Positions 48,691 through 62,300 of a stretch of 64,000 nt of DNA are shown here, piece by piece. A model generated the notes under the pieces. The model saw only the letters and a program-made list of their open reading frames with translations. It was not told the DNA's origin and searched no databases. The DNA comes from Macrostomum hystrix (taxonomy: Eukaryota > Platyhelminthes > Macrostomidae), in assembly GCA_950097015.1 (NCBI GenBank), contig CATNEN010000005.1, forward strand, positions 4,827,501-4,891,500. The letters run 5' to 3'. Numbering within the stretch: position 1 is the first letter of the stretch; each line of letters starts with the position of its first letter. Position numbers and translations under genes: made by a program.

Positions 48691-49319
48691 TTTATTGACC
48701 AAATTATACGTAATTAGATAATAATCGATTATAAAAAAATTAAAAAACAGAAAACAGGTATTAAAAAGTATCTAAACAATTTTCGGCGCAAATCGCGCTC
48801 CATTACGGCTTTATCATAGTATATATTTTTCCATAGTCAAAAAAAGAACAAAAAATGGCACACTCGATCACACTAGTCTACTATTAGTAAAGTCCTTTGA
48901 ATTTACTAGTATTACGTGCAAATGGGACATTCTGTCGCATACTAAAAAACTAATTACGCTTATTTAGCATAATTTAGCACAAAGAGCTGAATATAATCAT
49001 ATAATTATAATGAGAAGTAAATTTATAATAATCATTACGCCTATCACAGTTTGAGTACAAACTGCTCGAAAGCATTTTAAAAATTTTAAAGGACAAATTT
49101 TCTTATAAGATTGGACAGAACTAAATAGGCACTGGGATCTCCAACTGAATAAGTATGATTGTTCATATTCTTGCTTGAAACATTTACAAGAAACGAGTTT
49201 TCATTGAAAAAACACGAATACGTACCATTAAAGTCGAGAATGGGTTTATTATGAGTTTTAAACTTTGGTCCAGTTTTAATGCCCAGCAATATCTAATCAG
49301 CTCCGGAAGCTCTGTCTAC
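48691..49319. other. No gene seen
   Basis: Strongly AT-rich sequence. A 67-codon minus-strand frame has no recognisable domain. Confidence 0.5.
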
Positions 49320-49516
49320 AGACATCCACCCAGGACAGACAGACAGACCTCATGGACAGACAGACAGGCAGACAGGCAGACAGACAGGCAGACAGGCAGA
49401 CAGACAGGCAGACAGACAGGCAGACAGACAGGCAGACAGACAGGCAGACAGACAGACACCCAGGACAGACAGACAGACACCCAGGACAGACAGACAGACA
49501 CACACCCAGGACAGAC
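49320..49516. repeat. CAGACAGACACCCAGGA minisatellite, left part
   Basis: Same unit as 32028-32556, with an internal CAGACAGGCAGA-rich section. It is interrupted by a SINE and resumes at 50103. Confidence 0.93.
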
Positions 49517-50102
49517 TTACTTACTTACTTTGCAGGGGGGCCTGGGGCACTTGACGCACAAACACAGGAACGGCATGCCCCCAGGCCGGCGAACTAGGCG
49601 AGAGCCGCCCATCGCGCCGCCTCCCCTGAGCAGGCACCTCACACACACAGCAGCAAGCCAAGCGGGGAAGGGGGCGGCAGCCGGAGTGCCTCTCACCCCA
49701 GGCCCGCACACGCACAGAGCAGACCAAGCCGGGGCGGAAGGCTGATAGAAATCAGTCCTCAGGGGGGGCGGGTGACGAGTGTACACTTTATCCAATCACG
49801 CTGACGGAAATCCAGATGAGCGCGCGGCGGTGTACACCCGCCCCCCAGCCACCCCCCGCAATGTCTAACGCCCCAGCGCCAACGCACAAACTCATACAAC
49901 GCAGAACAGGCACACAGAAAGGTAGGAGCGAAGCTATTTTTCAAGCTTTGATTGCACGAAATAAGGTGCACCTCCGCCGGTCGCTACTGTCCAAACCCCC
50001 CCCAACAAGTACCGAAATTAATCGTGACCTGAAGGGTGAATCGAACTAGCGTCCTTTGGAGTGCGAGGCAGCGACGTTAGCCGCTGACCCCCCTCGCCCC
50101 TC
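49517..50102 (-). mobile_element. SINE family 3, about 586 bp, inserted in a minisatellite
   Basis: Minus orientation. A tRNA-like head lies at about 50102-50035 (AGGGGGGTCAGCGGCTAACG as box A region; CTAGTTCGATTC as box B) and a (AAGT)n tail at 49517-49530. The 13-bp target duplication ACCCAGGACAGAC occurs at 49504-49516 and 50103-50115. The body is GC-rich and unrelated to SINE families 1 and 2. Overlapping frames of 60-160 codons show no domain. Confidence 0.8.
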
Positions 50103-50158
50103 ACCCAGGACAGACAGACAGACACCCAGGACAGACAGACAGACAGGCAGACACCCAG

Positions 50159-50198
<40 letters not shown>

Positions 50199-50225
50199 GT
50201 CAGACAGACATGCAGACACCCTGGA
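50103..50225. repeat. CAGACAGACACCCAGGA minisatellite, right part
   Basis: Continuation of the 49320-49516 array after the SINE insertion; ends about 85 bp beyond the PSME4 stop codon on its 3' side. Confidence 0.92.
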
Positions 50226-50308
50226 CATACTGTTTATGAGCGGTGCGCAGCAATATTAGTCATATAGTCAACAAACAAATGAATTAGAAAGTTATAACAA
50301 ATCCAGGT

Positions 50309-53300
50309 TCAAGCGTAGTAGCTCTGGCTGACAACAGCATCGGACAGCAGTGACAGCTGATCGGGTGTGAATTTATCCCTGTCCCGCTCCCAGCCGTCCT
50401 GGTGGGTCCGTTTGAAATCGTTCACGGCTTTCCTGGCAGCAGCGCCGGCTTGACCGGACGCCGACATGGCCAGCTGGCACAGTCGGGCCACCAGCTCGGG
50501 CAAATGCTCCGGCACCGTGTAGGGATGCGCTGAGACTGCCGCGCTGAGACCAAGCACACCAGCGTGCCTGAACCATGGGGATAATTGTTGCAGGAGGTTG
50601 CGTATGGCGGTTGAGGGACGATGAAATGAGCAGCTGCGTGTATCGGATTGCACAATGGTAGCATGGGAAAATGGAGAGTTGGGATAATGTTGGGATGGGA
50701 TTATAGCAATATGGGATAATGGTGAGATGGGACTATATTGAGATGGGATACTGGTGGGATGGTGGGACGGGACTATAGTGCGATGGAATAATGGTGGAAT
50801 GGGACTATGTTGAGATGGGATACTGGTGGGATGGGATTATAGTGAGATGGGATAATGGTGGAATAGGATGGGATTATAGTGAGATGGGATAATGTTGAGA
50901 TGGGATTATAGTGAGATGGGATAATGGTGGGATTGGACTATAGTGAGATGGTATAATGTTGAGATGGGACTATAGTGAGATGGGATAATGGTGAGATGGG
51001 ATTATAGTGAGATGGGATAATGGTGGGATGGGACTATGGTGGAATGGGATAATGGTGGAATAGGATGGGATTATAGTGAGATGGGATAATGATGGTATGG
51101 GATGGTATATAAGGTAGATAGGGATACTAATGGAATAGGATATTTCCAGAACAGGATATTAATAGAACTAGCAGATTCTGATTGTGTGGGTTAGCATACA
51201 GAATAGGATATTCCTGGAATGGGAACTTGTAGCTAGATAAAAAAACTCGGCAATAAAAAATGCCGATAGAAATCACCTAGCTATAGGATCCTTTGACATA
51301 GTCAGTCGCCCCATCCGGTGCAGCAGCTCGTTGGTCCAGTCGCACAGACCGCAGGCCATCAGGCCGCTGAGCGCCTGACCGGCGCATTCGCGAACTTCAA
51401 CAGTGGCATCGGACAGGCGGTCCATTATGAGACTAAGGAGGCGCCTAGCATTGAGTTGGAATGCACTGTGATAGGCCAAGCCCTGCAGCAGGCATAGGGC
51501 AGCCCTGCGGCCCTGCCAACTGGTTGGATCCGAGACAGCCGACGAAAGAGCTTCGGCAACAATGTCCGAGTCGCGCGATAGAACCAGAGCGCCGGGAAGA
51601 TGCTGAAGACAGCTGCGCACCTGTTAGCGATTATTAGCACCATTGTAATAGGATGCGGTGACTGTTCGGCTTATCAGATAAGGGTGATTGGAGATATCAA
51701 TAATCTATATATCATTCCAATTTGGGAGAATTTGTGGATTTCAAACCTTGTACGAGCTATACTTGTACTTGTATCCATTCTGAGAATAGGGAGAATTAAA
51801 AAAACTCTATTATCTCATTTGCAGGACTAGAGGATTTCAAAACACACAATTATCCCGTTTAGAGAATTAAGGGGATTTCAGAACACACAATTATCCCGTT
51901 TAGAGAATTAAGGGGATTTCAGAACACACAATTATCCCGTTTAGAGAATTAAGGGGATTTCAGAACACACAATTATCCCGTTTAGAGAATTGGGGGATTT
52001 CTAAACACACTAGTATCCCGTTTAGAGAATTAAGGGGATTTCAAAACACACTATTATCCCATTTAAAGAATTAGGGGATTTCTAAAAACACGATTATCCC
52101 ATTTACAGAATTAAGGGGATTTTAAGACACACTATTATCCCACTTTAAGGATTATGGGATTTCTAAACACGATTATCTCACCTGGAGGATAAGGAATTTC
52201 AAAACACAAATTTATCCTATTTGGAGGATTTAGAGATTACAAAACAGAATTAAATATATAAAAAATAATATTTTAATCTGAGCAGTTCGAGAAATATCAA
52301 AATCCCCACCTTATCATCGTCAGTCTTGATCGATTGCACAGCCCTGCACAGTGGCGCGATAGAGCCGCAGATTAGCTTAGCCAGAGGCCTGCGCAGTACG
52401 GACACGTGACTGGCCAATGCCCAGACCAGAGTTTTAAACGCCGCACTATCAACTGGAGCGTCGGCCAGGGCGGCTAGGAAGGCATCGGCAGCGGAATCGC
52501 CCAGACAATCCAGACAGTGGCTGAGACCAGCTCGCCTGGTTGATCGCACCGATTCGGAGTCGGCGAACAGGTCGGACAGTTGACGCGAGCTGAGCAGATC
52601 ATTGAGCAGAGCTCGCATGCGATTCGGATAGCGCCATTTTCCGTATTGCAATAGCAGGCGGCGCACAGTGAACAGAAGGCAGTAACGAGAGGACGAAGTA
52701 GATCCGGCTGAGTCGGACGCACTGTTGTCAGCCTGGGCATTGAAATCGGCTAGTCGGGATTCGATTGCATCGGCTAGAGGCCACAGGAGAGAGCCGTCTA
52801 GACTGTTGCGTAGGAACCGGTGCACGTAGCTGGAGCGCCAGATGTCCCAGGTGTCACTTGAGGCTTGGCACTGGCGATGATGGGGACAGGTGAGAATTGG
52901 GATTATAGGATAGGATTATCATATTTATTATTATAAGAGATGGAATGCATGTGATTGAGGATTGAGGATCAGAATCCCATACTGATAGTCTAGGATTAAG
53001 GATCAGAATCCCATACTAATAGTCTGGGATTGAGGATCAGAATCCCATACTGATAGTCTAGGATTGAGGATCAAAATCCCACTTGATAGTTTGAGATTGG
53101 GATCAGAATCCCACTTGATTATAGGATAGGATTATCATATTTAGTATTATAAGAGATGGAATTCATGCATGTGATTGAGGATAGAGGATCAGAATCCCAT
53201 ACTGATAGTCTAGGATTGAGGATCAAAATCCCACTTGATAGTTTGAGATTGGGATCAGAATCCCACTTGATAGTTTGGGATTGGGATCAGAATCCCACTT

Positions 53301-56300
53301 GATAGTTTAGAGATTGGGATCAGAATCCCACTTGATAGTTTGAGATTGGGATCAGAATCCCACTTGATAGTTTAGAGATTGGGATCAGAATCCCACTTGA
53401 TAGTTTGAGATTGGGATCAGAATCCCACTTGATAGTTTGGGATTGGGATCAGAATCCCACTTGATAGTTTGGGATTGGGATCAGAATCCCACTTGATAGT
53501 TTAGAGATTGGGATCAGAATCCCACTTGATAGTTTGAGATTGGGATCAGAATCCCACTTGATAGTTTGAGATTGGGATCAGAATCCCACTTGATAGTTTG
53601 GGATTGGGATCATAATCCCACTTGATAGTTTGAGATTGGGATCAGAATCCCACTTGATAGTTGGAGATTGGGATCAGAATCCCACTTAATAGTTTAAGAT
53701 AAAATCTTACGTTGAACAGCGCTGGCAGCAGGCAGGTGTTAAACAGTTGATCTCTATCAGCTGGTAGCCAGTGCTTGGTTCCGGCAATCAGAGCAAACCA
53801 AATGGTGGAGCCCATACTGTGACAGGCTTGGTAGGTCTCAGCCTCAGCAGATTCTGACAGCAAGTCAGCTAGGGGAGAATAAAAGTTAGCCGCACCTTTA
53901 GGACCGGCGACTCGACTGATGCAGGTGACAAAGTGAGCAAAATTGGCTAGGAAATGATCATTGAGACCGCCGCGACTGCGGCAGTAGCCTAGCAGACTGG
54001 ACCAGGTGGCTGGGCTGGCTAGGAAGTCAAGAACCTGCACCGATGGTGATGGCAAATTTAAATGGAAATCAAAGAATAATAAGGACAAACTTAATAATGT
54101 ACATTATTTACATCTACCAATCTACTGCCTAAATCTACAGATCTACAGCAGTCAAGATTAATTAATTACAGTGTAAATCTACTAATCTGCTATCGAAATC
54201 TACTAATATTCTATCGAAATCTACCAATCTTATATCGAAATCTACCGATCTACTGTCCAAATCTACCGATTTACTGTCAAATCTACTGATTTACTGTCAA
54301 ATCTACCGATTTACTGTCAAATCTACCGATCTACTGTCCAAATGTACCGATTTACTGTCAAATCTACCGATCTACTGTCCAAATCTACCGATTTACTGTC
54401 AAATCTACCGATTTACTGTAAAATCAACCGATCTACTGTCCAAATCTACCGATCTACTGTCAAATCTACCGATCTTGTCTAAATCAACCGATCTACTGTC
54501 CAAATCTACCGATCTAGTGTCAAATCTACCGATCTTGTCTAAATCAACCGATCTACTGTCCAAATCTACCGATTTACTGTCAAATCTACCGATCTTGTCT
54601 AAATCTACCGATCTTGTCTAAATCTACCGATCTTGTCTAAATCTACCGATCTACTGTCCAAATCTACCGATCTACTGTCCAAATCTACCGATCTTGTCTA
54701 AATCTACCGATCTACTGTCCAAATCTACCGATTTACTGTCAAATCTACCGATCTTGTCTAAATCTACTAATCAATTTAAAAAAAGTTTCCCCAGCCAACA
54801 TACCAACTGCAGATGCTCATCGATAGCAGCATTAGGCTCAGCGTAATCTGGCTTAGCGTTCGGATTACGAACACGAAAGACGGCACCATTAGGCAAGCCG
54901 AACAGGTGATCGCTGCCGTCCCTAAACCAATCCGCGTGCACCACAGCCGGACCCTTACTATCGGCAGTCGGTGCTGGCAATAGAATCCGGTCAACTCGCC
55001 GTTTCTTCAGCCACACGAAGGCGGCTAGACAGGCAAAGGCGCGCTCTCTGCAGCGCACATTCACATCCTGGGTCATGCGCAGATAGAATTGCAGCCACAG
55101 CCTGCCAGGATGATGCCGCGGGTGCAGGGTGAACTGCATCGAGTCCACTGTTAAATGAGTGCATTTCCAGCCGCTACTGCGCTCCTGCAGCTGGGTCAGT
55201 TCGCTAACCAGCTGCTCAGTTATGACCGGATCGTGACAGCCCAACGACTGAAAGCTGCGAGACATCTGAACAACGCAACTGCCTAGCAACGCTTCCACCT
55301 GCAGATTGTGGAGTTATTGGGCTCATTACAATGACCAGCTACAACTTAATACAATGACCACCTACAGCTTAATACAATGACCGTATGTAGCTTATTACAA
55401 TGACCAGCTACAACTTAATACAATGACCACCTACAGCTTAATACAATGACCCTATGTAGCTTATTACAATGACCCTATGTAGCTTATTACAATGACCACC
55501 TACAGCTTAATATAATGACCTTATGTAGCTTATAACAATGACCATATACAGCTTAATACAATAACCCTATGTAGCTTATTACAATGACCACCTACAGTTT
55601 AATACAATGACCCCATGTAGCTCATTACAATGACCACCTACAGTTTAATACAATGACCCTATGTAGCTCATTGCAATGACCACCTACAGCTTAATACAAT
55701 GACCCTATGTAGCTTATTACAATTACCAGCCACAACTTAATACAATGACCACCTACAGCTTAATATAATGACCTTATGTAGCTTATTACAATTATCCCAT
55801 GTAGCTCATTACAATAACCACACACAGCTTATTAAAATGACCAAATATAGATTCATACAATGACCCCATGAAGATCATTACAATGACCACCTACAGCTCA
55901 TCACCACATGAAGCTTATAACAATGACCACTAATAGCTCATTACAGTGACTATATATGGATAACTAAAATAATCAACTACAGGTCATTACGATAAACTTC
56001 TAGTCAATCACAATAAACCTATGACGCTAATGACAATGACTATCTACATGTTATTTCGAGACCAATAACGGCTTATTATAATGACTACCTAAGGCTCATT
56101 ATGAATATCTGAGCAGATCTCAGACTGGTTAAAAATAATCAAGCGGCAAACCTCAGTTTTGTTGCTGTGATCGGAGAGTTGCACAGTGGCCAAGCAGCGG
56201 CATAGCAGACTACGGGCGAACCAATCGGGCACTGAGAACAGGTGATTCGGTGCCACATAGCCAGCAGCGGAACCGCCTATCATCAAGGTCAGTGCGCCCA

Positions 56301-59300
56301 TCACCTGTAGGGACAATTTAGAGTTTGCAACAGGTAAATAAAAGACAACTGGGAAAAAACGTTACTAATGCAGAGAGAAACAGCAATAGCAGTCAGCAGT
56401 AACTCCATAGCAGCCAAAAGAAACAGCAACGGGCGATTACAGCTTAGCAAGTGGTGAATACAGCATTGGAACCGGTGAATACAGCATAGCAACCGGTGAA
56501 TACAGCATAGCAACCGGTTAGTACAGCACCGCAACGGGCGATTACAGCATAGCAACCGGTGAGTACAGCATAGCAACCGGTGAGTACAGCATAGCAACCG
56601 GTGAATACAGCATAGCAACCGGTGAATACAGCATAGCAACGGGTGAATACAGCATAGCTACGGGTGAATACAGCATAGCAACCGGTGAATACAGCATAGA
56701 AACAGGCACATAAAGCATAGAAACTCGCGTATACAGCATAGCAACCGGTGAGTAGAGCATAGTAACAAGCAAAAAAACAGCAAGGAAAAATAAATTTGAC
56801 CTCCATTCTTTCAGTCAGACCTGATGCTCGCAGTCGCTGGAAGCCAATTGCTCCAGTCCGGGTGCCAGAAGTCTAAATCCGCTACTAATGGGCCCCAGCT
56901 CTGTGCACAATCGAACTAAAGCGTTGGACGCGTCGCTTGACACCATCCGATACGGACTGCCAACTAGGCGCATTAGAACATCGACAATGTCTGGTAGGCG
57001 AGAGTTCGCCAGACTCCAAGCCAGCTGAGAGCGCAGCTGAGTAAAGCCGGTTAGCCGACGCAGTAGCCGGGTGATGGTGTCCTGACCGCGGCCAAGCTCC
57101 AGTATCCAGTCGGGCTCGGCGTTGTCGCGAATGCGCAATATCTCCAGGGTGCTGGCTATGGAGACTCGAGGACCGGGTAGCATCAGGGCGGTGATGCCGG
57201 CTATTGCCTGACGGAGGGTGGGTAAATAGTTTCCGTTTGCTGGTGACGCTACGAACTTAAAATTAATAAAATCAAGTTTTCGATAGTCGCATTGTAGAAT
57301 TGTCGTTTCAGCTTTGGACTTTTGACCAAGAGGTCGAGAGTTCGAATTTTACCGAAAATCAAGATTTGAAGTTAATCAATATTAATATTACTAGAGAATA
57401 TTACTATCTAGTTTGTGAATGGCAGAGTGGTTAACGCGTTTGCCTCTCGCACCAAGGTCCGTGAGCTCGATTCCGCGTCGAGGCCACATTCATTTGTGGC
57501 GCAGCCGCGGAGAGAAGGCTTTGGGGCTTGTGCAATTTACGCCCAAGGCACAGTGAAATTGTTCACTGCCTGACGATAAGAAAGTCTGGGCAGATACATG
57601 TGTGAGCGTGTGCTCAGGAGTCAGCGGAATGGGCAGAATTACTTCCTCGCCGGCTGCGGGTTAAATGTCACCAAATGATGTGCCAGTGACTGCAGCCCTC
57701 ATGCTATACTTTTTTTTAATATAGTCTCAGATCGTCGACTAGTGGTTAGATCTCTGAATAAAGGGTCGAGAGTTCGAATCCTACCCCCTACCGGATATAA
57801 AAATATTTGTCGTTAAAAAAGGGTTAACTTGTCGGTCAATCGAAAGTCAATTAAAACCCTTACTTATGAATAATTGGATGGCAATTATATGAATTTTATA
57901 TTACTAGTTTTGTATTCCTAACACTTTCTTACCTGCTGAATCACCTCGCTCAAATCGGTGGACTCAATAGTCTTAATCAGCCTGACAAACAGATTCAAAA
58001 GCAACTGTCTAACATCGGCACGATTATCATTAGAATTTTGTTCGCCAATTTCTAATCTCAATCGATTGCCTCGCCCAATCAACAGGTGACTGGGCAGGTT
58101 GGGACCCTGGCGAATGCTCATCGATGCCGGATAGTTTGGCGGCGCCTGATTGGCTGGACTGGACGGATCGGCTGATTGGGAATCGCCAGGTTTTGGCGGC
58201 GGCGACATCACCAGCCAGGCGGACTGAGCGAATGCGGCCAGGCACGTGACACAGCGAAGCAGCTCCTGATTGGTTGCATTATAAGCGCTTTAATGAATAA
58301 TGTCGTTCTGGTCATTCACTACTCACTGAATGGTCATTCTGGTCATTCACTAACCACTGAATGGTCATTCTGGTCATTCACTAACCACTGAATTGTCGTT
58401 CTGGTCATTCACTAACCACTGAATTGTCGTTCTGGTCATTCACTAACCACTGAATTGTCGTTCTGGACATTCATTCTGGTCATTCACTACCCTCTGAAGG
58501 ATCATTCTGGTAATTCAATAACCACTGAAGGGTTATTCTTGTCATTCACTAACCGCTGACGGGTCATTCTGGTCACCTACTAACCACTGAAGGGTCATTC
58601 TGGTCACTCACTACCCACTGAATTGTCATTCTGGTCATTCACTACCCATTGAAGCTTCATTCTAATCATTCTAGTCATTCACTACCCACTGAAAGGTCAT
58701 TCTGGTCATTCGCTAACCACTGAATGGTCATTCTGGTCATTCACTACCCACTGAATTGTCATTCTGATCATTCACTAACCACTCAAGGGTCATTCTGGTC
58801 ACCTACTAACCACTGAATGGTCATTCTGATCACTTACTATTCACTGAATGGTTGTTCTGGTCATTCACTCTTATTCAAAAGATCACTTTAGTCCCTAAAT
58901 ACCTGTAAAAAATCTGTTTAATGATTCAACACAGTTTAATTAGTATTTTTTTTTGAGAAACTCACCTGTTTCTCCAACAAATTTTTGCCATCAATGTGGC
59001 TAGCCAACAATTGAGTCTCGGGCCATAGAAACTCATTGGCCATCCAACGAATAAATAGTTTCTCATCCTCCGTTGTCTCGTGCCAATCAATTTTGATGTC
59101 CTTCAAACGAAATCTTTCGCCCCAACCAATTTTGCGATAGGCGTTGCAATCTAGAGTCGGATAGACTTCGGCTAGCATGCCGCCAGTAGTTAGCTGAACG
59201 AACAGTCTAGCAGACAAGCGAGATAGTCGCTTATCCTTGGCCCTCAGACAGCAGTGCAGCACATAGGCTAGCTGATCTCTGCAGGCTAGCATGCCACTGT

Positions 59301-62300
59301 CAATCAGCGTGTCAGCATTGGAAATTGTGCTCTCCATAACTGCCACATCCCACAGCAGCTTGGAGCTGACTCGCTCTTCTAGGGCCACGTCTGGACCGCC
59401 TTCGGCTTCAACTGTGGACACCGCCTGCTGAATTGACCTGGTGGGGAAATAGGGAACAGTGTGCTTTTTTATCTCTGTTAATCTTAAGGAAAAAATCATT
59501 TAAAGTGACAGACGATTCGCATCTAGCGATATTACTAGAGGACCGATTATCCCCTATTATTAGACGACAGATTATCCTTAATTTTTGAGAGGACTGGTTT
59601 TAATCCAAAAACTTATTGCAGGACAGATTATCCCTAATTATTACAGGACAGATAATCCCTAGTTATTACAGGGCAGATTATCCCTAGTTATTACAGGACA
59701 GATTATCCCTAATTATTACAGGACAGATTATCCCTAATTATTACAGGACAGATTATCCCTAATTATTACAGGACAGATAATCCCTAATTATTACAGGACA
59801 GATTATCCCTAATTATTACAGGACAGATAATCCCTAATTATTACAGGACAGATTATCCCTAGCTATTGGGGATTAATTATTATTATTATTGGGAGGTTGC
59901 ATTGGGAGGTTGGCCCTTAAGGGCGTAAATTGCACGACAAGCCCCCAAGCCTTCTCTCTGCGGCTGCGCCTAAAATAAATGTGGCCTCGCCGCAGAATCG
60001 AACTTAGGAACCGTGGTGCGAGAGGCAAACGCGTTAAACGCTCTACCACTTCTGCTCTAGAGGATCGATTCTCCATAACTATTTTAAAGGACATTGAAAA
60101 CGCATCCGATTCCTAATAGAAGAGTAATTTATCCCAAAATAACAGAGAATGACTAATCCCACAAAGCTCAGTATTAGCCATAAATTGAAACTGCAAAAAC
60201 TTACCAAGACACAATAGCTCCGGGCAGAGACCCAGAGAAGGCTGCAAACAATCTCAGAACATTCTTAGCCGCACCGTCTGGTTCATAAGCGGCTCCAATT
60301 GACCAATTCTTGAGCTTGTCGCCCAAAATAGCCTGCACCTCGTCACTGCCTCGCATGAGCATATTGTAGAAGATCTCCAATAGAGGTGTGAGGCCAACCG
60401 AGGCCTTAGAACTAGCGCCGCTGAAACCTGGCGATCCATTTAGCATCGAGTCGATCATGGCCAGTACGCGGTCCATAAACAAAGAGCTGAACTCTTCCAA
60501 TTGGACGTCTAGAGAGATTTCGTGCACCAGCTCTTGGATCAAGGATAGTGCGGACGCTAATCTCAGCGGATTACTCAGCTCTAAGAATGGTAGCACGCTG
60601 CGGATTGAAAAAAGGGATTTACATAACTAATTTTAATCTAAAGAGATGTGAAGAGGTTGTAGCCTAGTGGTTAGGGCGTCTCACGACTTGAAGGTCGGGG
60701 GTTCGATTCCCGAGTCCACTGAAACAATTTGTGTCATTTAGCAAGACACTAAACTCTGCATTGCTTCAGTTCACCCAGCTGTTAAATGGGTACCAGCATT
60801 AGCTGGGGTAATTGAAGGTGGGTGTGGCGTCCCCCCAGTCCATGGACTGAACAGCCCTACGCAGCCTTCAGATGCGCCGCGCAACAGCTGCGGCTGTGCT
60901 GTCGGCTGCACATCCGGCCCCATTGGGGCAGGTGCAATCAATTATTATTTATAGTAATACATCATACTATATTCAGCCTACATAATCCAAAGTTCAATAC
61001 AAGAGCGTACTTTCTTAAATTAAATGCAAAGACATTGTTCAGACAACGGTTTGTTAGTACAGCTGTGATATCTAATCAAATAAGATTAGCCATACTGGAT
61101 TGAAAACTCTTTTTCTACCTAAAACAGTTTAATGCCTGCTTTTTAAAGACAGACTAGTTTAAATATATGCTTAGAGACTTAACTACGAGTATAATTCTCG
61201 TAAGAAGAATAAAGGACAAGAAATTATACCCCAGAAATTCTACCATGAAAATATTTTTCTTAAACAAAATATGGCTCGAATATGGCTAGAATATGGCTCG
61301 TCAACCTCATACTACGTCTTATGCAATCGGATAGAGAAGAGATGAGACACGGGAGAGATGAGACACGGGAGAGATGAGACACGGGAGAAATGTAAAACAG
61401 AGATGTGACAGGGGAGAGATGTGAAAGGGAAGAGATGAGACAGGGGAGAGATGTGATAGGGGAGAGATGAGACAGGGGAGAGATGTGATAGGGGAGAGAT
61501 GAGACAGGGGAGAGATGAGACACGGGAGAGATGTGATAGGGGAGAGATGAGACAGGGGAGAGATGAGACAGGGGAGAAATTAGACTGGGGAGAGATGAGA
61601 CAGGGGAGAGATGAGACAGGGGAGAAATTAGACTGGGGAGAGATGAGACATGGGAGAGATCAGACACGGGAGAGATGAGACAGGGGAGAGATGAGACAGG
61701 GGAGAAATTAGACTGGGGAGAGATGAGACATGGGAGAGATCAGACAACAGGAGAGATGAGACAGGGGAAAGATGAGACAGGGGAGAGATAAGACAGGGGA
61801 GGGATGAGACAGAGAAGACCACGGAGAGTTGATTAGGGCTCACCTGTAAAGCAGAGGCGCCACCTCCTCAGGTGCGTAGCGAACAATAGCCAGGCTTGAC
61901 CTGGAAGCGGTAAGCAACAGGGCGCAGAGTCGATGCGGCTGGCTGGAGTCGAGCATAGCGGGCTGCAGCTCAGAGAACAACCGACGGAGAAACACGGTGG
62001 GATTCAACTGGCAGATGAGATTAGCACTGGAGGCCACATTAATAGTGTAACCTCTGGCGTGTACCAGTACAAAGGCTGGCTCTAGCAGCATGTCGAATAG
62101 GGCCAATCGCTGAGACTCGCTAATGTGGGTCTCTTTAGGCGGATAGCGCCACCAGGCTTTGTGCGAGTGGCCGTGACGCTCGTCTGTGAGCCGATGGATT
62201 AGCTTGGTTAGCAGCTTGCGTATTAGGCAGATAATTGACTGCAAAAGTTCAATAATGGCGATGGTTAATAATCAACGGACATTTTTGTGTGCTTTACAGG

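Noticed and set aside
60650-60720. Genuine tRNA gene
   Set aside because: Box A and box B are present but they head a SINE body, and a proper acceptor stem was not found; the same holds for the heads at 27800, 37970, 50040, 57415 and 57722.
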